Assembly: GCF_030936135.1 (NCBI RefSeq)
Contig: NC_082594.1
Coordinates: 124,472,668-124,536,667 of the forward strand
DNA: 64,000 nt
Direction of reading: 5' to 3'
DNA from: Gavia stellata
Lineage: Eukaryota > Chordata > Aves > Gaviiformes > Gaviidae
This document shows, piece by piece, positions 9,740-23,600 of this stretch (within the stretch, counting starts at the first letter, position 1; each line of letters begins with the position of its first letter). A model generated the notes under the pieces. That model saw only the letters and a list, made by a program, of their open reading frames with translations. It was not told where the DNA came from and ran no database searches. The position numbers were made by a program, and so were the translations under genes.

Positions 9740-12700
9740 CTAAGGCAGAGGGCTGTGGGGAAACAGGATAATCTGCTAGCTAAGGGAAGAAACGACGGCT
9801 CAAGAACTAGAAACTCTCCCTGTCTCCGTCAGGTTCCTTGGTCGTTTCTAGATGAGTTATCTGCATGTCTGTGTTTGGCTGATGGTTTCTTATTTTGGGG
9901 CAGCTGGTAGGAGACATCTAGGCTATAGATTCATAGAAGCACCAAGCACTCAGAACAGCAAATGACGTCTGCTGGAGCCGTTAGTTAAATTAGAAAGTAT
10001 TCCGAACAAAAGTCAGGGCCAATGGAGTATTCAAAAAGGTGCAGTGAATCATAATAAAAAGTTCCCCGTTCCCTGGAAATAGTATCCGCTCACCTTTTGT
10101 GCCCGCTGTGATGATAACGATGCATGCAAAACATTCAGCGGCTGCAGGACAGCTACCCCAGAAAACCTCATGAAGCAGGCGGCAGCTCTGAATTCAGCAC
10201 ACTGTCTGGGTTGTGCGGTGATAAATGGGGCTCCGAGTCACACACTCAGTCCAGGAAATGTAGAGAGCAGCTTCATTCCCAGACGCTGTCCTGTGTCTAC
10301 GCTAAACGAGGCGCTAGTCCCGCGGGAAAAAAACTATGCAGTCAAACGATTAAATCATGTCACATAATACATGTCGCGTGGGGGAAGGGGAGAGGGGGCT
10401 GAACTACGCTTCCAAAGGCAACCTTAGGTCTGGATTTGTCCAGCTTTTGAGAGTTTAACTTTGTAAACCTAATGGTGTTCTCTCAACTTTTTTTGTGATG
10501 CAATTTTGTCTTCCTCATTGTTCCGTTCGTTTTTGTTCTCTCTGTCTCTCTCTGACTCACTTGCGTTCGGCACGTACCGCGGGTGAGTCAGGAGGGAGGG
10601 CGAGCCGGGGGAGGACATCAGGGTGAACAACCCTCTGGACGGAGACACGAGGCAGGAAGACCAGGATGGGAAAATTGGCCGGTTGAGCAGCGATACGAAA
10701 AGCACCAGCTGTAGCCCAGCCTAGGGAGAAAGAGGGAAAAAGGCTTTTTCAAGGGAGGAGGGAAAGAGAGCAGGAGCACAGCTGTGGGAGGTGAGCGTGG
10801 AGGGACAGGGAGGTCAGAAAGGCGGTGTCGCTGCATGGGCATTGCCTCCTGCGAACCTCTTCCCTCGGCTCTCCTGCAGCACGGCAGGTAATGTCCTCCT
10901 GCTCGTTGTACAGAACAGGGGCTGGCGGCTGGTGTGGTGCCGGTCTTCATCCCATGGGACACCAGGGCCAGAAAAGCTCCAGTGGAAAAAAGCTCCCCCC
11001 GTACACAATTTATCACACACATGAAAGAGAAGGAGAAGGAATAAGGAAGGACCCCCATCCAAGCATCACGGAAGTCTCTGTGTCCAAGCACAATATTCCC
11101 TGGAGACAAACGCTTTCCCCTCGGTCACTGTCCTCCCAACCAGCTCCTCGCAGGCATGGCCACACGTCCTGTCTCACCGGGAACTGGATCCTTCGGTCTC
11201 CTGCCTGGCTGTCGCTTAGCGAATCTTTGCTCTCCCAAAGCACCTGAATTTACAGCACCCCCACCCCAGGTCCTTGCCATCAGCCCAAAACACTTCTCGC
11301 AAAGCAGTGCCCTCCCAAAGGTGGCTCTGGGCTCTCTATCACGCTTCTCCCCGGGGACATCCTCATCAGATGGCCCAAAAATCAGATGGCCTGAGCTCCT
11401 CACCCCCGGCCTCGCCGACCCAGCTCCCGAACCAGCGGCCAAGCCACAGCTGCAGCGGTGTTTCGGCGTCAACTTGCTCGGCTCTTCCCTTTGCTTTAAT
11501 CCAGAAGCAAGGGAGGCAAGCCCACTTCCACAGCGCTGCCTCCCCTCCGCTCCCACCTCTCTGCCAGGTCTCCCACAGCACCAAAATTGCCATCGGCCCG
11601 TGAGTTAGTATATATTGGCACAGACGCCTTATAAACACAGGCACGCTTGAAGGTGAGTTTGAACTCGCAGGGCGACGTTGGATGTAATGGGATCACAGGC
11701 AGTCAGCTGAGCAGCCTTTTAGGAAAAGGCCGTGGTAGGGAAGCAGGGGAGGGAGAGGGAGAAGGCTGTCTCAGGGCAAGGAAGTTGAGGGAAAGCAGAG
11801 AAATTCAGGGACAGCTTGAAAAATAATAGTTTGTGGCCAGGCAGGGGGGAGCGGTGGAGGGAAACCCACAGTACGGCACAGTTCTCCCAGGAGACGCAGA
11901 GGTATAAATGTTTGTCAGCAAATGTCAGTATATATTTTATATATATATACATAAAAAATGTTATTCGGTACCTTGGAAAACAGGCACAGTAAAAATGAAT
12001 TGACTGAGTAATTTAGCAAGCAAGGAGGATGATTTCTGATCCTGGGTCTCCTGCTGAAGTTCCCAGTCAGAACAACCTCTTTCGATTGAAAAAGAAAGAA
12101 AAAAAGAATCTACTATCAGCTTTGTTTTGACATTCCTGTGACTTGACTTTGATTGTTTTAAGAAGTTCAGTTGTTATACCTCCTTTTTGTTTCTGAACAA
12201 ATGTATGTATTTATTTGACAGAACATAGGAACTGATCCTGCCAACAGGTCCATTTGTGCTTCATTTCACAACCATGAGTAATCCCCCTGCAATGAGCATG
12301 TTCCTATGTATTTGGGGAATGAAGTTCAGTGTGGCTTTATGCCTCTAGATTGCCTCTGAAATAATAGTGAGAGGCCGAGGACTGTAACTTGCATTAACTG
12401 TGCAGACGAGCCGAGTGGTTTAAGAGTCCCGCTGCTCCCCAGCCGCTTACTTCTGTCCCGCTGCCAGTCGTACCCTCAGAGCAAAGCTGCCCGACAGCAG
12501 CGCGTCCCTGCGCTTCGCCGTCGTGGTTCGCAGCCCAGCGAAGCGGCACAGTCCTCCCCGCATGGGTCAGACTCTGAGCCGGCCCGGCCGAAATGCGGGT
12601 GGATGTGCCCCTCGGCTCGCTTCGCTACAGACTGTCGTAGAGCAGAGGTTGCGTTGGATGAATGGAGATGTTTTGAAATGTATTTTAAAATACAGCTTAT

Positions 12701-15700
12701 TTTCAGCTATGTCGCATATGAAAAGTACTTGTAATGCTTATTTTTTTCTGGGTGACACAGGAAAACAGGAGGAATGGAGAATTTTTTGCTAGTTAAGGCA
12801 GCGTGAGAGCTGGGTTTGAAAAGTCAATCTGCACACCTGACAAGTAAAGAAGAGTCACGAAACTATTCATGGAAACCTGCACAGACCTGCTAAATGTAAC
12901 TTACACACTCTGGAAGGATAATGTCCCGTTAAAAAAAAAATCATTGTTAAAACTAAAGGCTTTGATTAATCTTTCAACATTTACGTTCATGTGCTGCTTA
13001 TAAAAAAAAAAGCTATTGCTTTTTCTCACCAAGAAACTTCTGGCATCACATATAATTATTCTGTCAGAATAAACCTGGGGCGAGAAATACGTTATCTTTC
13101 CTATCGTAAGGATTAGGGGAGACCTTCCCAAAAGCTTTCTTGTATTTAACATTGAAAATACAGAAAGCAAGACCGAGCCCTGGGAGCAGCAGATCCCTTA
13201 GTGATGATAGGGAGGAGCTCACCAGCTATAGGCAAGTATCTGAAGAAGGTTTCAGAGAAGCGTGGGCAGACAACCCCCCTTGGTTTCTGGGTGCAGGGTG
13301 GAAGCTGCTGAACCCCGGGGCTGCCACAGAGGTGAAGAGCAGCTTGGCTGGGTGTACAGGAGGAGCAGCTCCCTGGGCAGGAGCTGGGTGAGCTGTCTCT
13401 GACCTTGGTCACCCGTTGATGCCAAGGAAAGCAGCAGCCATGGGCACCTCCGTCCCTCTGCAGGGGTTGCTGCTCATCCCTTCCCTCCATGGGCATTCGG
13501 TGTGCACGTGGCTGGGGGCACCCGGGGCTACACCAGCAGCTCTCTGACGGGTGAAAGGAGGGGAGCGTGGGCTGCATCCTGGAAATGGAGGGCAGAGGAA
13601 AAGGATGGTTTGGGAAACGCCTGCAGCAAGGAGCTGCGGACTAGTGATTCAGCAATATAGGATGTCCAGAGCCAGATCAAGGTCTTCTGCTGACCATGGG
13701 GTAAATACTGCAGTCCCTAATACCAGACTAAACACTGCCGTGGGTTTCAGTATATATTGATTTCCTTCATATCAACAAAAGTCATACATGAAAAACACAG
13801 GGCAAAATTTGACCATACGGTCCTGTGGTCTTGTTTATGGGTTTTTTTGCTGTTGTCTCCCACTTAAAACTGTCTCCCAGTTTTCATCTCCAACTCGTTC
13901 TTGCAGCCGATCGCAGTGCGTGTTCTCGCTCCGTATCGCCAGACTCCCTCTGCTGGAAAATGGCTATATATGTTATTCAGCCATTTATGATGATAAGTGA
14001 AATAACTTGTAAACAGTGTATTTTGTAGCAAATGTGTAATTTTTATTTCCACTGTCCATAGAATTGTAAAAATATTTTGATCTCTTCCCTAAACACTGGC
14101 ATGTTTCTATGACACACACAGGCAGGAGGGGTTAGGAGTTAGTTTTTATCTTCAAAGTTGGATTCTGAACTGTACAAAAAGCTACAACACTTACAGTAAC
14201 CTTGTAATGCATTAATCCACCGAGTAAAGTTTTGTTTTCTTTCTTCTGTAACTGGAACCAAGCCTTGAAAATTTCCCCTCCGTAGTCCTAAAGGACCGTC
14301 TCTTCTTGACTTCTTCATCACGGATGACAAGAATCTGCCACTGACTTTACAAAAGCACCTGGACATGACATGTTGGACAGGTTGGTTTCTTTAGCAGCCA
14401 CTTTTGAATACACTGTTAAGAGCAAATGGAAAAGAATGCTAGCAAACAGGATTTTAATGCGGGAATTCCTGTTATTTCCCAGGAATTTTGAGATGTGTAG
14501 CTGATATATTCCCTTAAGAAATTAAGATCCCTGGTCCAAAACATTTACTGAATCAATTATATTAAGGAAATGAGGATACTGTTATTAGATGAAGTCCTGT
14601 TATCAGAATAACTTCAGCAGGATCCAGACCAGACACAACTGTATTTTTTTCCAGAAGAATGTGGTATCCAGCGCTTTCTCTTTTTGCTTATTTGATACCA
14701 GACCAAAGTGTTGAGATCAGGTTCTGTGTTTGAAAGTACAGCTAAGGTAGCAGTTACGCCTGCTTCTCTCACTCCGGTCCACCAACGTGTCTCAGGTGCC
14801 ACCTACAGAAACAACCTCCAAAGAGAGGAGTACTTAGTCCTCGGTCCCTTTCCTGAGGTTATCAGTATAGGCACCGACTATACCACATAATTTATCTCTA
14901 CGGAGAGGAGTGAGCCGGACTGACTGAACTCTTAAACATCGATTAGCCAGGAATTAGGAGAACTGTTTGCTCCTTCTCTGCAGCGCCGGCTCTGAACCGC
15001 AGACATTGAAACACCCTGCTGCGTGCAGCTCCTGCAGAGCACTGGTGTTCCCCTTTTCCGCTGATACAGTTATTTAAAGAACGACACACACTGGCTGCAG
15101 CAGCTCCAGTGTGGCCCATCATCTTTCCACCAGTGCAAAACTTTGCTAAGAACCATTCAAGATGATACTGAGGATTCTCCCACCTTCGAGGTAACGTAGG
15201 ATTACTGCAGAGGCTTCAACACACAGACATATCTCTTTCCATCACCAGCATTCAAGGTTTAGTCAAGGTTTGGAGAATTTGAGCTATAAACCCCTTCCTC
15301 TACTCTCTACATTGCAAGTAACAGAAAGAAAGACCCTGGCAGTTTGTCACAATGCCTTGTGTGACTTCTTGTCGCACACTTTCACTTTGTGAAAGCTGTG
15401 CGTGCAGTGAAGTTCTGTGCTGCCGCCAGTCCCCAAGTCGTCATGACAAATAACACCCGGATCCAAATCATCCTCCTCCAAGTGAAAAGAAATTTTCATC
15501 AGTCTTAAATGACCTCAACTCCGAATTGCTTTTGGTTAGGTTATCAAATTGTAATGAGTACCCTGAATGAGTGATGAACATTATGGTTGATGTCTGTTGA
15601 CCAGATAGTTGAGATCTGGATTATGCTACTGTGGGACTACATTTCTTCCATGCAAAAGGCGTTAAAGGAATGGAAAATCTGTTGTCTGAAGTAGCCTCAT

Positions 15701-18700
15701 CTCCAGCTGTGGGTAGGTGGAACTTGGCACAATGGAGAAGGAGTTCATGAAAATTTTTTTTGCATCCCAAATTCTGGGCTAACCTGTGATTGCCACTCCT
15801 GCACAGGTGAGAGCAGCCCAAAGTTACTTCGTTCTCCCTGAGGACCTTTTATCGCTGCTGGGAGCGTCAGCGCAAAGGAATGCCCTGACCATTCCTCTCT
15901 CCCATACATAAACTTATGCTAACTGTGGGAAGGCCAACCTAAAATCACTCTAGCTGCTTTCTGACAGCCAAAATTCTCTGATTAGGTGTCCTCAGGGACT
16001 AGACCCACTAGATTTAAAATGCTTCCGAGAGACATTTAAGATGTATTTTGTGCATAGAGGAAGAGCAGAATATCAACTGCGATCCATTGCATAAAGGTCC
16101 AGGAACGGTTGCTTTCCAAAGGGCCAAAACCTTAGCATGCACCTCGTATAACGGGATACGGTTGCAGGGAAGCCCAGGGGAACGGTGTCCATGAATCCTT
16201 CTGCTCAAGCTTTGGATCAAAATGAGAGCCCCTTTTTGATACTTCAGTATGAGGAATAGGACTAACCCACCAGGCTGAGGACTCTCTGTAAGGACTTCAT
16301 CGGCTTTTTGAGGAAAATTCATACATAACTGTCACAAGTTTTGGTGGGTCTTCTCAATACAGCAAAACTCTGTCAATCAGTTTAGAACCTGCATGAACTG
16401 AAGCATTTTGACAAATGTAAGAAGGACAAGAACGCATCAAATACGACAGAATATTAGTCTTTGATGCTCCCTGTATCATTTCTTTCTCCTATTTTCTGTC
16501 TGGCCTCAGAGGCAAGACACAGCTGAGAGAAGTTATCTTTTCCCAAAGTACAGTAGAGACTGGGCTAGGATTCAGAGGGATCCTCCTAATAGGAGGAATA
16601 TCATCTGTCAGTCCAATCTAAAACAACGGAGTAAATGAAAATCAACACCCTACAAGCAATGTTTTCTATAATGAGTGGGTTTATTTTAGTATTTGTTCAC
16701 ACGCAGTTACCTAAGGCTCTGACACAGCAACTGCAGGCAGGGCATTATCTATGAAGTTTGTTGGATTTCAATATTCACTTCTCTCGTTGAATTACTAGAT
16801 TTTGGCTGCAATATTCTTCTGGATGTATTTCAAGACCTGTTTGTTTTCAATGGTTTTGGCAGATGGCTGTATAAACTCAAGGTCTCATGATGATGATTCA
16901 TTTCTCTGTGAATAATTTTGGTTATCAGGTTTGATTATATCTGTATGTGATTTTATACTATTCATATGTACACTGAATGCATTCAGAGCCAGGGCTGTGC
17001 TTACCCAAATACCTTCTTTTGTGCTAAAGAACAAAATAGTACAGATGAACATTTTCATTTTTTCATATTTAAGTTTCTTTTTTAATGGGTATTATATTCT
17101 TGTTCAGTTATACATCGTGGCTGTTTTGTTTTATTTATGCATTTAAATATTTCCCTTTTTTTTCCTAGAAAGGATTGTTGCGAGCACATACATAAATATA
17201 GCTATTGCTTCATTTTGCCTTCGCGGGGTCTGGCATTTTATATACTAATACGTGATATGTTAACAAGTACCCAGAATTTAATCCATCCTCAAAACCATGC
17301 CACAATTAAACAATACCTCAGAAGCATGCAAGCATAAATATTTTGATTTGGGAATGCCCATCTACAAGATGAGGTAACCACACTTGGCGTTCTCTTCTTA
17401 GGCCTCTCGGAAAACACTGGGGTATAACTGGATCTTGCTCTTGAAATGCTTGTACGTACCCATGCCCTAACTTCCCACAGGAGCACTTTCTGGTTAGCCT
17501 GAACCATTGGGAAGGATCCACGGAGACGAGCGTTTTACCAGAGCATGGTCTCCCACCCGTGAGACACAGCAAGTTTGAAATGTCCTTCAGGGGCCTCTGA
17601 GTCACGTCCGCTTTCGCTAGCCAGCCCGTAGTGGAAGTGTCCTGCTAGTTGCCCTCTGTTGTAAAACTGTTTCAGGTTTTCAACATTATCTGTTAATGAC
17701 CATTTTGGAAATGATATTTTTTGGTCCCTGTGTCTTTGCTTCCCACTAACTGACCTCCTTTGTGTCCAAGGTTTGGACTTTGATGCAACGTGTAGCCATC
17801 CCACTCGTGGGAAGAGCAGAAAAAGCGAAGTGTGTTTGCCCAGGAATGAGGGTGTGTGCAGAAAATGCCCCCAGCCAGCCCTGGGAATTGGGGATGGGAG
17901 TCCAGGCAGTGACTATTCTTTATGTCAGTCACGACCGAACTAGTGACCTACTGTGAAAATGAAACCCCTCTGGGGTCTTCCCGACTCCTTGTACATCCCC
18001 GTTCCACTTTCTGTGGAAATAGAAATACCAGCCGTTCTATTCCAATCAGATTGCTCTTCGGATGATTACCTTCCTTCCCAAATGCCCGATCCGTTATGGA
18101 ATAATCGTTCATTTCTGTGGAGAACGATTTCATTCTATCCTGCAAGTTTCAGTCTTTCTAAGTAATGCTATTGTATCAGACTACGGACTAAACTGGAAAG
18201 AGCTGTTGGTCCAATCAGACGTGATATGAAGCAAGAGAAAACACTTTTGAGTAAACATGTTGTAGCGATTTAAGGAGGGCAGTGTTGAGGACATTATTTG
18301 AAAGCTTCTGTTTCCAGACTCACAGCACAGGGCTGACGGGCCAGCCCAGAAAGAACACAACCACTTACAGAGTCTCCCATTTGAGAGACGGGGTTCGGTG
18401 ATAAAGGGGAGTTTGTCTGAGGCAGACCTGCTACGCTGCCGCGGTGGCAGCGAAGCTTGCCTGGGCTTTGATGGAGATGGCAAACAGCAAGTCGGAGCCA
18501 GGCACACTTGGGTTTGCTATTTTAGCTCTTTGGGGTGTTTTCTTTCCATCAGGTGTGGTGGGCAGCCAGCACGTTAGTCCCACGAATATGAGCTTTTTGC
18601 AAATTCTGCTGGGGTAGAGCTGGGCCCGTTGAGTTAACCTGGCTGGAAAAGAGGAGGGGGCTGATGCTCTGAAGTCCAGGCAAAGCTGGTGCAGCCACAG

Positions 18701-20334
18701 CACTCAGCTCTCACGAGATGGGAAGGCAGGCTGCTACATGAACGGATGTCCGTGAGGGGTTTTATCTGAGGAACTCGGGCACAGCTGGCCATGTCCCTTT
18801 CTATCCAGTTCTATTGTAATGCAGTCTTCAAATTCAGGCTATAAAAGGAAAGCCATCTGCATGGAAGTTTTGGCTGACAGAAGAACATCATGGAAATCCA
18901 ATCTGGATTGGGGAGGACAGGAACAATATTTTTCAGTCAGATTTATTCGTTTATAATAGATGTTACCAGGCAAGAAGCAATTTACAAGCATCAGCAAGGG
19001 TTCGATGGCTTTCTTATATATCCCCCAAAGCCCTACTTAAAAAAACCCCAATCCTTTAATGGAGATAAGTGTTACAAAGTTTTAAGGATGCCCTAAGCTT
19101 TTAAAAGGTTGAACATTCAAAATTAAGGCTGTAAAGTAAAATAATAAGATCTTTGTTAATTACAGAAAATCACAGGAAGAATACCCAGCAGACTTCTACT
19201 CTTGTTCGTGACTTCATTAGTCGTCACTCTCCTCTAACTGTACTACCCAAAGCAGACTTTCTCTATACTAGGCCTGGGGAAATTACTCCCTTCAAGGGCA
19301 GTGTTCTTCTCTGCAGGGAAGACTGACATGTTGAAGAAGGGGGGCATGGGGGGTTGTGAGGGGGTGTATGTGTTTATGAGCGTGTGGAGGTGGATTTCCT
19401 CTGCGTTGAAGGAAATCTTACTTAGAGAGATTTACACCTGAGTTCAGAGGAAAATGAGTTTTCCTAAGCCCTGCTTACCATAGGCAGAGCCAGTTCCCAT
19501 TCCCTTGGTTTGGCCCTAGCTCTAGAAAAGGGAAAAAGTGAAAAGGGTTGCAATCCATCACCTGTGGCAAAACCCTTGAAGAGATTATACAGAAGTGTGA
19601 GAGGCAGAACATCTCTGGTTTTACTTGAGAACTTTCAGCAAGGCTTAAATTTTGACGGGGCAAAACTAGAGATGTAGCAAAAGGCGTTGGTAGCTATGAG
19701 TTGTGGCTATAAAGCAGTAAATGGAGAGGGGGAAGACCACAAAAGAGACAAGATGATGAGGTTAAAATTGGGAGAAAGAACTAGTTGTGTGACTGGGGAA
19801 ACAGGACTGGGGACATGGGAGAGGACTGGGGGATGCCAGAGAAACAAAAGTTGTATTGCCAGTGCCAGTGAGGGAAAGCAGAGAGAAGTGAGACATCAGG
19901 AAGGTGTAGAAGAGAACTTAGGGGCTTGTCATCTATTATTCCTGTAAATTTGGTGTTGAGAGAATGTAAAAGAAGAAAGATACCTGTTTCCAAGCCAAAT
20001 CTAAGTGAATGTCAGGGCCAGGAAGCAGGTGGCAGTTTATGTGTGCTTTTTCCTTCCCAAACCTATCAATAAGCCCGTTTTCAGTTAAAAGAGAAACATA
20101 AGGCTTTGGATGACTTTGCACAGCTCTGTAATAAATACATGCTCTCCTCTTAAATGAAGACATCCACCACCGTTCTGCTGCAATGCTAAATCTGCCTGAA
20201 ACCCTCTTACAGTGGTTTGTTGCTAACTTGGATCTTCCTCCAGACACTCTCCTGCTATGGGAAGGGTCACATTCCTAATGGAAAAAAGATAGGAAGGTAG
20301 TAACATGGTATCCATGGTGCAGTTGAAATTTACT
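9740..20334. other. Long non-coding stretch, no gene recognised
   Basis: Two moderately GC-rich patches (about 10.8-11.6 kb and 13.1-13.6 kb) produce overlapping open frames on both strands, but with no family motif or paired splice sites. A short AT microsatellite sits near 11929-11950. No CR1 tail, tRNA or other recognisable element was found. Confidence 0.5.
11929..11950. repeat. AT-rich microsatellite
   Basis: Interrupted TA dinucleotide run (TATATTTTATATATATATAC type). Simple sequence. Confidence 0.8.
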
Positions 20335-20340
20335 TTTATT
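20335..20340 (-). terminator. Candidate LNP1 poly(A) signal AATAAA
   Basis: TTTATT on the plus strand reads AATAAA on the minus strand, about 111 bases past the LNP1 stop codon. It is the first canonical signal downstream and would give a short 3' UTR. Confidence 0.6.
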
Positions 20341-20450
20341 TTACAGGTCAGGGTTTATTCTAGCTAACAGGCCTCCTCTAGTCAAAACAAAACAAGAATG
20401 CTCCCTCTGCTCTTCAGGGAGAGTGTTAAAATTCATTATCCCAACACATT

Positions 20451-20654
20451 CTAGCTTCCTGTGCACAAATATCCTTTCTCAATGCTTGCTTGTGATGGAA
20501 ACTGTTTGTTGTGTTTTGCAGGTACAACTTCTGAACCTTCATCTTCTTTCTGCTCTCTCCTTGGCTCTGATTTCTCTCCCATTCTCTTGTGAGACTTGTT
20601 TTTTCTCAAATGCAATATCTCTCTTTCTCCTCTCTCCTTCATGCCTTCAGGTTG
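20451..20654 (-). CDS. LNP1: LNP1 coding exon 3 (last), residues 133-199
   Basis: The acceptor CTCCTACCTTTTAG ends at 20655. The exon opens QPEGMKERGEREI and is dominated by K, E and R, as expected for the LNP1 tail. It ends with TAG at 20453-20451. The final 20 or so residues do not resemble the mammalian end as I recall it. Confidence 0.82.
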   Translation of the reverse strand, partial: QPEGMKERGEREILHLRKNKSHKRMGEKSEPRREQKEDEGSEVVPAKHNKQFPSQASIEKGYLCTGS

Positions 20655-23600
20655 CTAAAAGGTAGGAGAAAAATAGCAAGGAATTAAAAGTGACTCCCAC
20701 ATGAACAACAAAATCTCATTATTTTATTTCACTAGTAATGTATGATAAAATATTCCAGTCACCTACCTCAGCAAGATCAGCTTTAACATGACAGGCTCAA
20801 ACTCAAACATGACCCAGCCAGTCATCCTAAAACTCAGCAAGAGGTAGCATGCTTTTGGTTATACTCTATGTGTGGTAGGAGAGTCACCTCTCCCGAGGGC
20901 TTTAGGGGGAGAGGAGAGAGGAGGGGAGAAGGGAGAGACTCTCAGATTTCAGCCCAGACTCCATGTTTTCTGTCCTTTCACATCATCCATCTTTGTGTGC
21001 CTGAAGGCTGTTCAGTGCTAGCTGCAAAGACCTCACTGAAAACAAGTGCTGTATATCATGAAGTGTTCTCAAAGCCACTTTTAAAAGAGAAAAACAATAT
21101 GCGGGGAAGGAGATGAAATGGGATTACCTTTCCCCCAATTTTTTTTTCTTTTAACCTGTGTAGTCATGTAAAGAGTGGTTTGAATTACACCCACAGAGCT
21201 CTGAATGCTCCATTTGGAGCTACATGTTTAAGCCCACTCCCAAATTTCCTTTCAGATCTGTAACACCTATGGCTCAGTTCTTCGAGGTTCTGAAGTCCTT
21301 CACATCTCCCAAACTTCAATGGTGACTGAGGGAACAACAATTTGGTCTACTTGAAAGGGAGATTAAAATACAGCGCAGCATACCTCACTGAGGATTACAG
21401 AAGGGTACCAGAATCCCTGTTTTTAACTGGAACTGAAGGCATATTTAGTGGATTACGCTCACTATACCTATTGTACAATTATTACACACTCACAGACTTT
21501 CTAGCTGTAGGCATTTTTGAGAAATGATAAATGATAAACCAGATAACCACTGGTGAGGGCTGGCAAATGAGGCAATGGGAAGTTCCAAATGAAATAAATT
21601 CTGAGTAGTTCCTAAAGGGGAAAAAGAAGATTAGAGAATGCACTTAAAATCTTAACAATTGCATAATGGAGTTGTCATCATCATAATTCTGCATATTGTT
21701 AGAGGACTGGGCATGCAGGGACTATAATTGTAGGACTGATCATGTAATGATGATGCTTATTGAAAAGAGATGGGTTTTTTTCTCTTGTTGCTGCACAGAA
21801 GGTCTGCAAAGAGAGCTGAAAATTACTTCTCCATACAAAACCGTTAGTGTCAACAAACTGAAAAAAAAAAGATACTTCCCTCTGTTGTTATTTGCTGCTA
21901 ATGTCAAGTGTTATTCAAGCACAGCTTTTTCAATAGGGTGACTGAATTTGATAGTGTTCTTCTGATACTTAAAAGGGTTTATTACCCTTCCTTCCCTTGT
22001 ATGACACACCAGATAGTATGTATCATAATAATAAAAATGTGTCAAAGTGTCATAGACAAAAGGTTGTTATTGGCTACCTCATCAACACAAACCATACAGA
22101 AACTGCTTGTGCCTCAGGACAGAATGACAGAGAGAAGAGAGGGATGAAATGGGGGAGAATCCCCTGCTGAAGAAAGCAGATGGATGGAGTCCCAAGGGGT
22201 AGAAGAGAAGCCTCTCAAACACCGTGACATCTGGCAGTCTTACAGATAACACTGTATATGGTTAAACCAGGTCAGCAGCAAGTGAGAAAGAGAGCTGGGT
22301 CTTACGGCAGAAGTGAAGCAAACCTGGTTTTCTATTGTCACGTTTTGTTGGCACAAGCCGTAGAAACCCCTGAAGGAAGCTGGCCTGCTTGCTGGTTTGG
22401 GGTTTTTTTTCTGAAGTGATCTTAAGGCTGCTATTGGTTGGTACCTACCAAAGAAACTGAGCGTTTGCTTTTGAGATGCAATTGCTTTTCAAAGGACTCT
22501 GCAAATTCCTGGATGGAGTTTGCTTTTGTCTCTGGGCATGAGCTGTCTGCTGAAGGTGTCCTGCTTGCCTTCCTGTGGCAGTGGCATTTGACATCTTGGT
22601 CTTCTTGAAATTCCTTGGAGCCCTTGAGATGCCCTGAAGATGAGCCTTTGGTAGAGGCATGAAGTCGTGTTGTATGGAGGGAGGAAAGCCTGGCCTGCAA
22701 AATAAGAGGTCTTTGCTGAGTATTGAATATTAAAGCAGAGCACACAGGGCAGATTCTCTCTGCTATGGAGCACTCTCCCAGCTATGGTGCACAATGAAGG
22801 ACCTTGCCCAGACTCCTGTATCTGTCCTTTTACGTGCAGGAGAATCACACTGCCAAGAGCCTGCTTTCCAGAGGCAGCAGCAGAATTTGCCTTTATTCCT
22901 GTTTTTGAGTAAATAAGCTTTGGCATCCACATAAGCATTTCAAATGTAAAGTGTGCTGGGTTCTCCTACTGACACTAAAAGAAACGGGGACCCTTAATAA
23001 CCTCAAAAACTCAGGCCTCACATCTGGTGGCAGGTTCTAGGCAGGACTCTCACAAAGCAAAGACCCAGCCTTTTGTGGCCAGATGAGCCAGCTACGGGGT
23101 TTAAGCCACAGGTGCTCCAGGTCTTATCAGATGTTTGAGTTTATCTGAGTGTGACAGGGACCATTTCTAGCCCAGTTGTGTCAAATTTGCCGCATGGTCT
23201 ACATGCAGACAAGATGCTCTATTGTCCAGGTCTGAATTTTCTGCTTTGTCCTGAACTGATGAGGGAGGACTTTCAGGGCATTGAGGGACTCATCCCTACC
23301 ACAGAAATGGTAGGAAACAGGTTTCCTACAATTACATTTGTAGGGCTAAAGTGGGGAGGGAGTAGGTAGTTGTTTAGTTTCCATGTGGTTCAATTTTCCC
23401 GGGCCTGACACGCAGATAAAAGCTATCGATCTGCATCAGCTGTGTTTAATTGAATGTCTGTAAAGGAGGTTAAACTGATACAGAGCTGCTGTGTTCTGCG
23501 GTGTCATGTACAGGTGGCTTTAGAAATAGACAGACCCGTAGAAGAGATGGGTGAGAAAGTCACCGCGTAGAGCCAGGCATGCTCCAAACCCTACCGGCTG

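Noticed and set aside
10618-11608. Several overlapping 80-160 codon frames on both strands
   Set aside because: Overlapping frames on opposite strands in a GC-richer patch, without family motifs or paired splice sites; most likely chance.
12401-12425. tRNA-like words GACGAGCCGAGTGGTTTAAG resembling a Ser/Leu tRNA D-arm
   Set aside because: No anticodon arm, T arm or acceptor pairing follows; probably chance or at most an unrecognisable relic.
13140-13577. 143-codon minus-strand frame rich in C, P, S and H
   Set aside because: Composition typical of random GC-rich sequence; no recognisable domain or splice context.
17318-17605. 95-codon minus-strand frame with a few Cys and Trp
   Set aside because: Considered as a possible exon, but there is no convincing acceptor/donor pair and no family resemblance.
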